Shown here one piece after another: positions 34,690 to 48,274 of a stretch of 64,000 nt of DNA (the stretch's first letter is position 1; the number at the start of each line of letters is the position of its first letter). The position numbers were made by a program, and so were the translations under genes. Under the pieces are notes generated by a model. That model was not told the origin of the DNA. It saw nothing but the letters and a program-made list of their open reading frames with translations, and ran no database searches. Source of the stretch: Planococcus citri (lineage: Eukaryota > Arthropoda > Insecta > Hemiptera > Pseudococcidae); assembly GCF_950023065.1 (NCBI RefSeq), contig NC_088677.1, forward strand, positions 71,201,469 through 71,265,468. The letters are read 5' to 3'.

Positions 34690-37328
34690 TTAAGACCGCC
34701 AAAAATCCACAAAAAAAATAAAAATTGTCATAAGTCACATGAATTTTATATCAATTGGCAAAATTGATATTTTCTCCCACATCAGTTGACACTAACCCCC
34801 TCTCGTCTCTTCTGAAAATACCTTAATATAGCTTCTGCTTTAGAAATCGGACCCCTGGTCTTTCGAACAATAATTTTTCTCGACTTCTCTCGAATTTCTA
34901 GAACAATTTTTCCCAATTTTCCTGATCTTTCAGACATCAACTACTCATGTAAAATGGGACGAATGGAGGTGAAATTTTTTCAAACATCATCAACGACGGA
35001 TTTTATCAGATCCTTGATGCTTCAAAATTGACCAATTTTCAATTAGGTAAATTTCCAACCTCGCATTTACAAAACTGCGAATTGAGTAAAATGCAAATTT
35101 TTAGGTTGATCTCACGAAAGCGAATGCGCATACCATTACCAACCCACGTTATTCGAAAACTTGCTCGCGACTTAGCGACAAATAAACTTTCGACGCTTCC
35201 GCCCTTCCCCGTTCTCGTCTACGAGAGTAGAGTATCTTTGCAAAAGAGCAACTTTACAGCGACAGCCAAACGTAAAAATACGTTTTAGTAAAAAATCCTC
35301 GGAGAGGAGGAAAAAACGTCGTTGCTTACGATTACATCACGCTCGGATTAATCGGCAGCACGAAAATTAATTAAGGTAAAGGTTTGTTTGTCAAAAGGGG
35401 CTTTTGTTAATTATCTGATGATGATTGTTTAATTGAATTTCGGAAAACTGCGACGCAGCGGCGACCGCGGCTGCAGCACGGCGGGGTAATTGCATAGCAC
35501 AGCGTAGCATTCGTAGGCGAAATTTGTTGAAACATTCGCGTTTACCACGCCTGGTTGAAAACTTTTCGAAAATAGTAAACACACGAAGAGCAGCGGAGAG
35601 GCAGGGTGAAACGAATCAAAGCACTCTTTGATGTTAGTTAGTACACAGATAAAAGTTGTAAATTACGATCGGGGAATTTGTTCGCGTACTGCAGCAAGAT
35701 AAAACTGCCAGCAAGGGTATTGTTGTGCGATTTACCCGAAAGAGACTATACTACACCCCAGAACTATACTCGTATACCCTTTCCATCCCTTCGTCGTACG
35801 TACGTATTGCTTCCGTATCAAACGAAAGGTAATTTGTTTGAAAATCGGTTAATCCGCGCCAAACTTCCAAATCTGGAACGTATTATACCCTCTATTAAGT
35901 CTATCGTTCCGTCTCTCTCTCGCTCTTTCTCTTGTTCTCTTAATTAAACGCCATTTATAGATCGCACCGCTCAGCTCGACGACACCGAGCAGCTTAATTT
36001 TTAAGCGAATTTTCGTCGCGTTTTACCACAAGATGAAAGCTATTGTAGGTATTTGTAGTTGGATAATTTTCCAATTTTCACGTTTCTTTTTTATTTTAAT
36101 TAAGAGTGTTTTGATGAACGATTCGAAGATATTTATCACGTAATAATCTTCTTTTGCACCGTGTGAAAATTATCCATCTTTTAACCTATCATTTATCTAA
36201 TTGAACCGCAGTTATCTACTTTTGATAAATAACTATGGTATGTATGTATTTGTATACTCTAAGAACATAACAACAACACAGCATTTTCCTTTCGGAGCAT
36301 CTTACTGATGATATGATTACCAAAATAATACTATGGTTATAGAAAATGAATAGTTCTCATATTCAATCATTCCAAAAATGAAATTAGGGCAATGAGACGT
36401 AACATCATCATTATAATGTAGATATCAAGCAGACTCACATTACCACAATATGAATCAAAAATTGCAACTGATTATTTTCAGCTGAAATTTAGCTCGCTGA
36501 AGGAGCATTTCTTCACATCTCAAAACAAAATTTGGAGCTTCAGTGATTTTTCGATTTTTGACAAATATTTGAAAATGGCGGGAAGGGCTCGTGTTGATTT
36601 GTCTATTTTTATTTCATTTGAAAAGAGTAAATACGAGTAATTATTGAGATGTAAATCTGAAAATTGCACGATATATTCACTAAATTCGACATTTCGACCC
36701 CTTGAATCGACTGAAATTATTTTTGATCGGTTCAATTTTGACAGTTTCTAACCATTTCTTTTTTAGAGTAGCACGGGTGCTAGCTGTCAGGTTTCTATTC
36801 AATTTTTGATTTTCAGAATCGATTCGTAGCAGTTCTCAGTTGTTTTGGAGCTTCTGGGGATATTTTTATTTTCCAATTTAGATCCTATCCCCATCAATTG
36901 GTAAAAATTTCAGCTCACTAACTCAACTTCACTTATTCCCTCATTCATCTTACCCCCACAAAAAAAATGTCAATTCTTGATTATATTTCTTTTTAAAAAA
37001 AGTTTCAACTCATCAGAAATGTAATTTGTGGAGATTTTTGTCTCTCGTTTGATTTTATGAGGGAGAAGAGGAAGGAAAGCTCATTAAAAATTGTTTCATT
37101 TTTCGTTCACAGACACGAGTAAAGTAAAATTCATCTTGGCCTCAAATTTTTACCTTGACCTATATTTTGAGAGGGAACAATCCGTTCAAAAATTCCAAAA
37201 TGAAAAAATTGACAGGAGTTCTTAAAAAAAAAAATCACCAAGTACATATTTGAAATGTCACATATTTATTTTTAAAATGTTGGCAAATTTTTGAAAAGTT
37301 ATTCACGAGATTAAAACTTGAATTAGTC
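34690..37328. other. Apparently single-copy non-coding block with old repeat traces
   Basis: 35.1-36.0 kb is the least AT-rich part, with a GC-rich knot at 35445-35520 (GCAGCGGCGACCGCGGCTGC) and a pyrimidine stretch at 35908-35936. 36.8-36.9 kb carries GTTTTGGAGCTTCTGG-like traces of the foldback family at 37.3-39.3 kb. Frames of 60-90 codons are present on both strands without splice context. No gene is called. Confidence 0.4.
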
Positions 37329-38700
37329 GGGGAGCCCACTTAAGGATAAATTGCACCCCCCTTCGATCCTCCGGGGCAACTTTTTTTTCAAAGGGGGAGT
37401 CCGCCCTTGTACTCAAAAAAAAGTGGCCCTACTTACAAAATGGCAGTCATTTTGATTGACAGGTCAGCCGAAATCGCAGATTTTGCGTTCCAACATAGGA
37501 CTTGCAAAAATTTTTCAAACTGTACAAGGGTAGATCGAAAGATCAAACCGAAATTTATCACCTGTCAAAATTTCAAGCGCTAAAGTGCGTTTTTTGATTC
37601 TTGATGAATTTTTGAAAATCAAATTTAGGCCATAAATGAGGGAAAAAATCAAAATTTTACCAAATTGACCAAGAAAGCTGAAATTTGGGATACACCCTAT
37701 TTTCGACCCACCAAATCGATTGGAAACTGTTTCAAACCGTTTTGAGCAGTTCTGGAGCCTCCAGCAGATTTTTGAAACTCGAAATTCCCACAAAATTTCA
37801 CCAAAATGGAGTTGGAAAGCCGAAATTTATTCTGAAAACTAATTTCAATACGCTACGAAGTACTGCAGGTGGATTTCAAGTCGTTTTGTAGCCTCTGGCG
37901 ACTTTTTGATAATTCCAGGAGCCTCCAGGAGATTTTTGAAACTTTAAATTTTCTAAAAATTTCATCAAATGGCGATGAAAAACTGAAATTTACTCTACAC
38001 TTCAATTTTAACATCCTCTGAAGACGACTTCGAGTGGGTTCAAATCATTTTGGAGCCTCCAGCAACTTTTTGAAAATTACTGGAGCCTCCAGTACATTTA
38101 TGAAACTTGAAATTCCCACAACATTTTACCAAAATGGAGTTGGCAAGCTGAAATTTACTTTGAAAACTAATTTCAATACGATATGAAGTCGACTACATGG
38201 TGGTTTCAAAAGATTTAAATGATTTTGAAGCTTCCAGCTACTTTTTGAAAATTTCAATTTTCCAAAAAACATCACATGACCTCTCAAAAAGTCACTGGAG
38301 ATTCCAAAACGACTAGAAATCCCCCTGCAGTCAACTTCGTAGCGTATTGAAATTGGTTTTTAGAATAAATTTCAGCTTTACAACTCTAATTTGATGAAAT
38401 TTTGTGGGAATTTCGAGTTTCAAAAATCTGCTGGAGGCTCCAGAACAGCTCAAAACGGGTTGAAACCGTTTCCAATCGATTCGGCACGTCGAAAATAGGA
38501 TATATCCCAAATTTCAGCTTTCTTGGTCAATTTGGTAAAATTTTGATCTTTTCCCTCATTTATGGCCTAAATTTGATTTTCAAAAATTCACCAAAAATCG
38601 AAAAACGCACTTTAGCACTTGAAATTTTGACAGGTGATAAATTTCGGTTTGGTCTTTCGATCTACCCTTGTACAGTTTTAAAAAATCAAATTTGAATCAA
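37329..38700. mobile_element. Modular foldback element FB-1
   Basis: Left arm 37490-37910 and right arm 38285-38695 are inverse copies over about 410 bases, so the minus frame at 37515-37793 and the plus frame at 38402-38695 translate almost identically (both begin MWEFRVSKICWRLQN). The interior repeats a ~140-base module (GGAGCCTCCAGCA, TTTTTGAAACTTGAAATTCC, AATTTCAATACGCTACGAAG) in direct and inverted orientation. The outer left end (GGGGAGCCCACTTAAGG, 37329) extends about 160 bases beyond the arm and has no counterpart on the right, so the right terminus is lost. Open frames in the arms are most likely incidental. Related to 56360-58117. Confidence 0.85.
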
Positions 38701-39260
38701 AAGTAGGTATATTGAAAAAATCAGAATTTCATCCAACTTTTCTAGAAAGCTGAAATTTGGTTTATACCCCATTTTCAACCTTCCGAGTCGATCGGTGATG
38801 GTTTTAAACCGTTCTGTAGCCTTCAGAAAATTGTCGAATTCTCCAGTTTTTGAAAAAGAAGCTCCCAGAAATCAAATTTCAGTTTTTCTCGTTCATAAGC
38901 GTTCGCGAACGAGGAACACTTTTTTCAAAAATAATCATCAAAGAAAATTTCTAATTTGAACCGGCGCAGAAATATTTTGAAAATACGTGTCTGAATCAAT
39001 CGAAAGAGTCACAAAGAATGGTAAAGATACGAGTTTATGCGTGCTAAATTTCATTCTCATTTCATTTTACGGTGTTTTTTTGAAAACTGCAGAATCTGAA
39101 AATTCCCTGGAGGTTCCAGAACATTTCAAAACTATCACCAATCGAGTCGAGAAGTCAAAAATGAGGTATAAATCAAAATTTCAGCTTTCTAGGTCAATTT
39201 GTCAAAATTCTGATTTTTTTCTCTTTTTTCGGCTCGAATTTGAATTTTTAAAAGCATGGT
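38701..39260. mobile_element. Older degenerate copy of the FB family
   Basis: 38740-38860 resembles the FB left-arm sequence (GAAAGCTGAAATTTGG, then a CCATTTTCAACC-like segment, then a GTTTTAAACCGTTCTG-like segment), and 39095-39215 resembles it inverted (CTGGAGGTTCCAGAAC, then TTTCAGCTTTCTAGGTCAAT). Together they look like the two arms of an older, more diverged foldback abutting FB-1. Confidence 0.6.
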
Positions 39261-39264
39261 AGTG

Positions 39265-42200
39265 TATTTTGGGATCCTCTTTCGATTCCTCTTTAAATAC
39301 TAGGTATTCAAAAATTTGTGAGACAAGAGTTCAAAGTTCAAAGAATTCGAAAATTTTTCAAATTTTTCAATTCAAAATTTTTTTTTAATGTTTCGATTTT
39401 CATTCTTTTTTTTGTGAGGGTATAATTAGGATTTCTTGTAACGAGTCTGAAAAATTCAGCACTTCTTCACTTCTTCAGCATTTTTCTCCGTTGATTTTCT
39501 GCATCACATTGTCTAATACATACAGGTCTTCTTCATTACTATTGTAGGATCTTTAAGGCACCTTTTGATGTAGTACTACGTAGAAAAAGCGAAGACAACG
39601 CGGAGACATACACACAGGTATATCCAATAGTACAATCACCTACACAAAATAGGCATAATGCGCCACATCGAGGGAGAGAACAGAGCAGGGTGAAATTCCT
39701 GGAATATTTTCGAGGTAATCGCGCGGTCAATAAACAGAATATCACGAGCAGCAGGGAGCAGGGAACAGATTGACATTATACGTACGTCGAAAAAATGAAA
39801 AAAAAAAGAAAAAAATAGTAAAAAACAAAAACAAAAAACTAAGACGAAATACCGACCACATGATGCAAATGAACAGAGGCATAGGGGGAAGTTTAATATG
39901 TACACTATAAAATTTCCAAGTTGGCATTAATCAAAACATATACAAAACCTCGGAGGCAATACAACAACCCAGAGAGTAGGTTGCTTCAAACTTGGTGTAC
40001 GCCTCATATCGCGGTGTACATTTTTTCATTCTTTCCTTCCTCCTCATACGAGTACCTACCTATAAGTCTTTTCTTTTTATTACGATATTGAATTACTTTT
40101 CAATACCGCGCGACTCATACACAGACACACGTACGTAGTATACGTAAGGTATTTTTTTCATTTAATAAAGATATAGTCGGCTAGAAAAAGACACAGAGAG
40201 AGAAGGATGCTGCGTAGAGACAATGAAGACGATAGGTCGTGTGTATGAGTGAGTCGCGACGTCGTCTCTGTAAGAGAACCAACGCGTAATAATACTCAAA
40301 TATCGAGGATATTAGATGAATATTTCGTCTTCTTGGTGGTAACGTGTCATACACGAAGGTTTAAAACAAAGCAAAGTACACGTAAAACGACGACAGGGTG
40401 ACGTAGTTTTTTTTCTTTTTTGTATTCTTATTTTACTTGTATGTATTATGTTGTGTGTAGATGAAACTTGGTCCGTCGTCTTATCCTCCTCCTCCTCCAG
40501 TTGAGGTACTAATATTACAGTTTTATTTCAAAAGAGTATATTACGATGGTAAGTTCATAAAGTATAAGACGTTGCATACTCCTCGGGAGGAGGCACATTG
40601 TGTCTAGATGACAGGTTCCATTCCATAGCTTTGCATCGGTTATTAAAACAATATAAAAATAATACGCAGCGCATCGCGATGAAAAGATGCTCGAGTATTA
40701 TTAAGGAGACTCGACTACAATAACAGAGATAGGCCACCTCATAGATGCGAAAAAAAAAAATACTGAGACTAGTTTTATAGCCGCTCATCTTATCCTATCG
40801 ATAAATACCGAACACGAATTAATGGATCGAGTTGCGAATGAATATTCAAACACGAGAATCGAATCGATTCGACGCTGGTATTGGTAAATATAATCGTCGA
40901 TCGACGAATTCGACCACATAATTTGGCAATAATAATCCATATAGATTCGATTTTGAATTAGACGTGGATGTGGTATTAAGAGTATGGTCGTGGTTGTTTT
41001 ATCATTTAATTTAAATTTTAATAATGTACTAATTAAAAACGAACCGGATAAATGAGAGTTTTTTTTTCTTTTTTTGAACGCTCGTATGAGTTCGAGGTAA
41101 ATCTGGTTAATACAAATCTTCAGATAATGACCCGCTGTCATTTGGAAGTATTTTTTCCCCATCCATATATGTAAATCTAAGTCTCGGCTAGTTAACTTTA
41201 TAGATTGGTTTCATCCGTCTCTGGTAACTGTAGAGATACAGTAGTCATTCCTCTTACTTCCGCGATATCGTCAAATGTATACCTATTACAGGTACACTTC
41301 GTACCTGAGATAGGTACATTCGAAGTCGTGAACCTAGGACACGAATTCTGAATCAATCTGTTTCGATTGAGTGTCATTGGTAATTAAAACCAACTTCGGT
41401 ATCGATTCTGGATTTACTTTATGATATTCGCTCGTCTATTATCAAACTCGAAGAGTTTATTAAATCAGACACTTATCTAAAGAGCTCCGGTTAGGGGCAT
41501 TTTTAACCCATAGGTACGCAGCAGAACACATTAAAAATGATGTGTCTCCGAAGAAATGTCTTCATAATATTGTTGTCAAAACTTCACTGTTTGTTTCAAG
41601 ACGAGGAAAAAAGAATAGGTATACTTATTCTTCAATACATTAGATACGTACGAAGCGATTATCTGTTAGTTGCTTTTTGATATTTTATTCGATGTGAGAT
41701 GCTAAGTAATTAACCAGCTACGTATCCGGTTTTCTCACGACTTCTTTACGGGCATTTCTCTGTATATCTATCTGCGACAGTGGACACTTGGACAGTTTTT
41801 TTTCTTTCTTTCTAGCTTCTCATAGTTAGTAGGTATCCCGCTGCAATAAATTGAATGAAATTATCTGGACGCTGAGTACGAACCAAACCAAGTTATTAAT
41901 AAAGCTATGAGGATTGCTCGACGCGTATCACTATCAAGCCAACGGCTAGATACGTATATTTCTCAAATACCTTAGACTGTAAAGTTACGATAAAAGATGA
42001 GCCTCGAGTAGTCCGAGGAATGAGAAAGATGTATTTGCAGTACCTGATCGGAATGGTGTTATTTGAGTTAATACTTGGTTGGCGAATTTGGACAGCTACT
42101 TTCACGAACGATTTATCGAGTGGAAATACATAGGGCTTGTGGACATACTACATACATAGTATATAGGTAATGTGTGCTTGAAGATTTGGAGAATGTCACA

Positions 42201-42565
42201 GCAGCGTGCTTAATTATCTGAGTCGAGTTCCAGCATATGTTTGAGTTCAGATAGGTATGAAGATAGTAAATGAAGAACTTTTTTCGTATTCATTGTTTCG
42301 TTTTTTTTCTTTTTGCCGAAAAGGGGGTAGATTTTGAGAGACGTTTGAGAAATCTGAAAATGATATGGAGCCCGAGTGGTGGTGAGAAGAAAATTCAAAA
42401 ATTCAAAACATTATCATCATTACCTAATGAAGTAATGATATATATGTACGCAAGGTGTACCTAATGTATTATTATCACGAAGGTAATTTTTACGCATACC
42501 CGTTTCATGCCCTTTAGAAAAACGTGAAATAATTCAGTCTAAACTTTCTAACTTGTAGCCAGGTC
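39265..42565. other. 3.3-kb apparently single-copy non-coding block
   Basis: Unique-type sequence rich in TACGAG/CGTACG words with a short CCT run at about 40486-40498. Frames of up to 125 codons (40785-41162, minus) have no recognised motif and no splice context; the A/T-rich runs within them suggest chance. Nothing else is identified. Confidence 0.4.
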
Positions 42566-42569
42566 TTCC

Positions 42570-43120
42570 TCAAAGTTCGTGAAGTAGTAAACCTTCATTT
42601 CTAAACGTATTTTCAATTTTTCCAATTCTTCGTCCAATTTTTTGAGAGGATTGCTGAAAATTGTTGCTTTTTTGCGAGAAATTTGTAAAAATTACCCGTT
42701 CCGTCCAAAAATAGCAAAAATTGTCAAAAAGGCTCGTTTTTTGCCAAAAACTACTTTTAAGTTTCAATTTCACTTTTTTTTGAAAAAAATTCCAAAAAGT
42801 AATTTTTTAAATTAAGTACCTAAAAGCTTTGTTTTTTTCTCACAAATTGCTAATTAATGTAATAATTACTTACCTCTTTTCAGTAAAAAGAAATAACTTT
42901 TACTCGTAATAAAAAAATTGCCACTTTGGAAAATAGTATAAATTAGCACTCATTTTTGATAAAAAAATTAGCCAAACCAAGTACAAATGAATAGCCATTA
43001 TCATTAAAAATTATCAATTTTCAGTAACACTTATTCATTTTTGTAAAAATTTCCAAATTTGGTAAAAATTGCTAATTTTTAAAGAAAATAGTCATTTTTT
43101 ACCAATATTTATAATTTTTT
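42570..43120. repeat. Degenerate TTGCCAAAAA / AAATTGCTAATT low-complexity DNA
   Basis: AT-rich sequence with loosely recurring words (GCCAAAAA, AAATTGCTAATTTTT, TTGTAAAAATT) but no fixed period. Similar to 44330-44500, 47905-48260 and 50100-50640. Interpreted as decayed array DNA. Confidence 0.55.
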
Positions 43121-43297
43121 TTTTTAGAGGCTCACCATAGTAACGCACCTTGTTTTATTTTCAATCATTGACTATGGATCATCACAGGTCACTTATATAC
43201 AAACTTAACTTGATAATACTAACAAAACAAAAATACTTAATACATTCTTCTCATAACTTTGAACTAAAAATTGGTAACTTTTACTTTCCAGTGGTTA

Positions 43298-43860
43298 TTA
43301 GCTCAGTTTCCTCTCCATCCACTTTGCTACTTTGGATCTGCTTTGATGGGTGATGGTTGACTGGATTGGTGGTTCTGCAAGCTCGGCTTCCTCTTCATCC
43401 GCTTCACTGCAGGTATCTTCTTTGGCGTTGGTGATTGACTGCAAGCTCGGCTTCCTCTTCATCCACTTCACTGCTGGGCTCTTCTTCAGTGGTATGATGA
43501 TGAGTTTGGCCAAGTCAGGGGTAGCATGCCTGACCCACTCACCTATAGACACAATGTGTCTTTGAAAATCTCACTACTACCTATAGCTAGCTCCTGCTGC
43601 ATTCAGATACTTGATCATGCAGCATCACTTTTGCTTTGCTGGCGTGTCTTCACAGTTAATGCTTTGCTGGTGAAGACTGAAAATGGTCTTCCTCCCTGTC
43701 TGAGCAAGTCGGGCAGTTCGCAGGGCCATTTATCCAACATCAGGGCCCGCTTGAGCTGGTCTCAAGCTTCGTCGTATCTGGGACATCTCCACATGATATA
43801 CAGTAAGTCCCTCTTATTAGAATCGATTTGGGACCAGGTATGTTTTATTCTATAAACCGG
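43298..43860 (-). pseudogene. Decayed coding remnant with duplicated acidic segment
   Basis: More GC-rich than its surroundings. Read on the minus strand, two copies of a 64-base unit (about 43374-43410 and 43438-43474, sharing GCAAGCTCGGCTTCCTCTTC on plus) encode the acidic peptide SE-x-DEEEAELA, but in different frames because 64 is not a multiple of three. A third partial copy lies at about 43300-43325. Upstream minus sequence (43850 to 43560) has in-frame stops in every phase but retains coding-like composition. This looks like a degraded protein-coding or transposon ORF fragment. I cannot name the family. Confidence 0.35.
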
Positions 43861-43864
43861 AGTA

Positions 43865-44510
43865 TTCCATAAAGCGGAAGGATAAAAAATACAAAATTCC
43901 GCATTATGTTGAGATTTTATGACTTTTTGATGTGTTTCGAAGTTAATTCTAATACTTTTTCGGTTTTTTAGTTACGTTTAGCCTTTTAATATGTTTTAAA
44001 CACTTTTTTGTACGATTTTTATAAAATTTAAAAAAAATTCTATCATCTTATACCAATTTTCACCTATTTAAAATGTTTATTTTCGCGTTTTTATGCCATT
44101 TTCACATGTTTTCATTTAATTTTTGTTAAATTTTGCCAAAATTCATGATTTTTTCCCATTATTGAAGATTTTTTAATTCTATTAACCAAATGAAATGCTC
44201 TTTTTATTCCAATAAACGGAAAATTTTGCATGTAAGAAGATACAAATGTTCTGTCCCACCACATTCCATTCCATTAACCGAATAATGAATTAATGATTTT
44301 CAGTAGAAATTGTTTTTTTTTTTTGTGAAAATCTCCTAGTCCTGGTGAGAACTACCTAAATTGAAGTAGAAATTCTTACCTTTTTTTTTTTAGTGAAAAC
44401 TACCAATTTTTTGTGTAAATTGCTTACTTTTTTGAAGTACATAAAAATTGCTCAAAGAATTGACGAAATTCTCGTTGAAAAGAATTGTACCTAAAAATTA
44501 TCAACTCCTC
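43865..44510. other. AT-rich non-coding DNA
   Basis: T-rich sequence with recurring ATTCCATAAA / ATTCCAATAAAC / ATTCCATTAACC words (about 43870, 44205, 44265) and, from 44330, degenerate AAATTGCT-type words. No gene is seen. Confidence 0.45.
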
Positions 44511-47500
44511 AAGTGAAAATTTTCTATAATGTAGTTTTTTTCTTTACAATAAAAATCACAGTTCTCACTAAAATTTTGAAACATCAAAAACCAATTGTCA
44601 ACTCTGTGAAACTGGTTGATAGATACGCATTTCAAAAGCTTGTAACAGATTTAAAAATAAGCACCCCCATCGCAGTTGACGTGAGAGTAAAGAAAAGTAT
44701 GAAAAGTGGCCATTGCCCATTGGCCAAGTGATCCTTTGTCATATTTATGGGTACAGTTTATCAAGATTCAAGATTGACCTTTTTCAAAACAGTAGTAATT
44801 TCGCTCACAAAGCTTGGAAATGCAAAACATTAAATGCGTTTATGGAACCTTTTTCTAAACCTAACCTGTCTATACAGGCGATGAGTTTTTTACTTTGAGG
44901 TTTTTGAAGAAGTAGTGTGGTTATATTGGCAACATTGCATCGTATGCGTATTGAAATTTGGCAACATTACACATCGCAAAAGATATCTTATATAGGTAGC
45001 ATTTCTTCAGTTCAGTATGTCATAAATCCATTGTTGTCCTTCAGATCATACCTCAATACGGAATAATTACTAAGTAAAAAAAAAAAAATCTCCAAGTAAA
45101 CTTGGCAACATCGCATTAAATAACAGAACCCGGCGATTCGATGATGGATGGGTATCAGTTACGATTTCCTTCTAAAAATATTATGTACTTCATGAATTAT
45201 GATATCTGATAAGCATCGCGATGATATCAAATTACCTGAATATGTTTAATAAACATTTCAACGAAATATGTTGAATTTGAATATCATTTTTGCGCCAAAA
45301 ATGATTAACGAGGGTTAAAATATACCTACCTACCACATGATGAAGTAAAAATTATGAAAATCATCGCCTCGAAGGATACCTACTTCACAGTCTACATTTA
45401 TACCAATAATAAAATGAGGATACATGAAGGGTGGGAGGGGAGAAGATGTAATAAAACGGCGAAAAAATTACCGTGTATTTTTTTCATCATCGTCGTCGCT
45501 TCCGAACAAAAGCATTACATACATCAAATTAACGCGTTTATAAATCATTTTGTCATCATTAATTTATTAAAATTATATAATGAATTGTACTTATCATATC
45601 ATTAGTGTACGAAGATAATTGCGGTATCATATAGCATATTTGTCGACCATTAATAGGCAATATTTTAACGCGTATTTAAATCAGCAGATATACCTAGGTA
45701 TACCAAACCGTATTAATTTTTTTCTTCCATCAAAGAGAGATGGGGCAAGTTTTTTTTTATAAACAAACATTCGCGCCAGTTTAGCGGATTTTTTTTCAAA
45801 TCGCACAAGTACAATATAATTATCTCCCGCAGACAAATAATCCGTTCATTTTTAACGGGCCATAGGTAGATATTAGACTTGCAAACTTTCCGAGAAATCT
45901 CGACGATAATTTAAATTCAAAAATACATCTCTATCAAGGTTTTTAAGGTACCTACCTACCTTTTTTTTCCATCACGAAGCAATTTTGTAGTATGGAAATG
46001 CGATCATACCCGTTAAAATCAGACATTATAATACGTAAAATGTAAGAAAACAATTTTTTTTTCTTCTTCACTTGAATATTAAATTTTATAGCGAATTTCT
46101 TTTTATTAAAAAAATTTACTAAGTGGAATTTGTTCGAGTAGGGTATTCTGGTTTAAAAAGGAGATATCTACCGTATGATACGTATACAAAGATGCGAAGA
46201 GTGGAGAAAAAAAACTAGAAAACATTTAAATATATACGTAATTAAGATGAATAAATTTCGGTAGGTACACTAGAAAAAGATGAACGGACTCGACTTTGGA
46301 AGGTTATTGAAATGCAACCTTGATAGTTCCCTCACCGTTATAAAAGAAAAATAGTGTTAGATTGTAATACGTAGGTAAAATGTATCTAAGTATAGCAGGT
46401 ACTTAGGGGATAGCATAGGCGCGTGTTTAAGTAGACATTTTGTATTAATTATCTGATTTTATAACAAATCCGAGCTCACCTGGCACTCTTGTCCTTTGAA
46501 TTATGTAATGTGATTGAAAAAAATGAGATTTATCATCTTTTTTTCGAGAGGAGGGGGTGATATTACACATCTATACTAATTTGCATGATTTCAACTATCA
46601 CAAGGATTGAGGTAGGTACCTCAAATAATTTTTTGAGGCACACTTACGTTGACTTTCCACGTGAACTTGAATTTTTTTTCAATAGTAGTATTATTTTTTC
46701 ACTTACCCACGTGCTCGAAACAGACAGAATGACGCTGGCTATCCCATCGAAAACGGTTCATAAGCTCCCTGTAACACATAACAAAATTGTCCACCATTAA
46801 TAGATGAAATTAAAAAATAGAAAAATTGTCAAAAGGGTTTAAATTGAACCCTTTATTATGTAAGTAGATACTTTTAAGCCTCCTGAAATCTGGAAAAAAA
46901 TTTAGTTGCATCAAAAGGTACACAATCATGGTTCAAATTAAGAAGTCATTTAATTAATTAGATCTTCATCCAAACTGAATAGAGTTTTAGATTTGGATCA
47001 TTTCGAATTCATTTTAAAAGTTGCTTCATAGATGAAAGTTTCATTATTAGGCCATCAATGAGTTGAAAAAATTATTCTAACGATAAAAAGCTCAAATTTT
47101 GAGCAATAAGTGAGTTTATTTTATGATTTTGGGGTCACTGAGCCTCGTATTTTTGATTTAACTTTCCCAATTGAAGCTTCATTAGCTTCCCATATCCTCA
47201 AATTTTGGCCAAAGTTCAATTATTCGTTTTTTCTCAAATCGTAGAAGACATTTTTGAGACCTCTTACTGAGACTCTAGATCAAATTTTTGGCACTCTCAG
47301 ACACCCTAATTTCACTGACCAAAAAAGGCATAATTTTTTGACATTTTTCCAAAAAACTTGGTACTTTTCTGCAGCATTTTATGTACAGCAGTGATTAAGA
47401 GAATTGCGAAATTAATTTCCATAAAAACTGTAGGTACTCGACTCGATGCGAACAAGCCACTCTGCTGCACATCGAGACCGACAACTTTAGGTAGTGTTCG

Positions 47501-47900
47501 GTGGCAAATATAACGAGAGTCAAGCTCCGCCCAGAATACTCGTTATAATGCTTTTTCTACTGTTGGAAAATTAGATCAATTGAACTTTGCTCGCGGTATT
47601 GGTACAAGTATTATGAGGTAGGGACGAGGTGTTTTGCTTTCAACTGACCTTGTTTATGCCCACGATTGTCGAGAACATAATAAAATGGAGAAAAGATACG
47701 AGCAGTGAGAGTGATTTACTCGAATACTGGTTTCTGTACATAAATTGGTCATCGAGAGTAATTCGTTTGGGTGAATTTTCGAGCCTTTTAAGATACATTT
47801 TAAGGGCTTGTGAGGTGATTTTTCCCTTCGGTAGTGTTGAAAATGCAACAAAATGAAGCACTTCAAAAAAAACGGAAGGAAGGAGAGTTTTTGGTTCACG
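44511..47900. other. 3.4-kb apparently single-copy non-coding block
   Basis: Mixed unique-type DNA. TGGCAACATTGCAT-like words recur at about 44930, 44955 and 45110. A short hairpin (AAAGGGTT, 7-base loop, AACCCTTT) lies near 46835-46857. Antisense-overlapping frames of 73-83 codons at 47629-47899 show no splice or codon support. Confidence 0.4.
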
Positions 47901-47904
47901 ATTT

Positions 47905-48270
47905 TGATTTTTTATTCACGCTTTTTCAAAAATTTACAAAAATTTTCACTTAAAAAAAATTGCTAATGATGGTCCCTTATTGCAAAAAATTCCAAAATAT
48001 CTAATTTTTTATGAAAAATTTCCCAAAATCAGTACCTACTTAAGTACCTACCTTTTTTTTGCCAAAAATTTGCATAAGTCTTACTTTTTGCCAAAAATCG
48101 ACAAAAACTCTCGATTTCTAGCAAAGTTGTCAAAAAATTTTCTTTTTTTTCAAAAATTTAATATGAGCTTGGGGCTTTTCTTGTAAAACTCTTGGATTTT
48201 CTTAAAAGTCATGTTTTGCGACGAAGAAATTGAAAAATTCCTATTTCAAACAATAAATTTTTCTCAAAAT
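47905..48270. repeat. Degenerate TTTGCCAAAAAT low-complexity DNA
   Basis: Short patch with repeated TTGCCAAAAAT / TTTCAAAAAT words at irregular spacing, like the larger array at 61.0-62.0 kb. Confidence 0.5.
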
Positions 48271-48274
48271 ATTA

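Noticed and set aside
37515..38695. Paired conserved ORFs as protein genes
   Set aside because: They are the same sequence read from the two inverted arms of a foldback element; no start, splice or codon evidence.
40785..41162. 125-codon minus-strand frame
   Set aside because: Composition follows AT-rich background with homopolymer runs; no motif or splice context.
46835..46857. Rho-independent-type terminator hairpin
   Set aside because: A short stem in a eukaryotic, gene-free context; likely chance.
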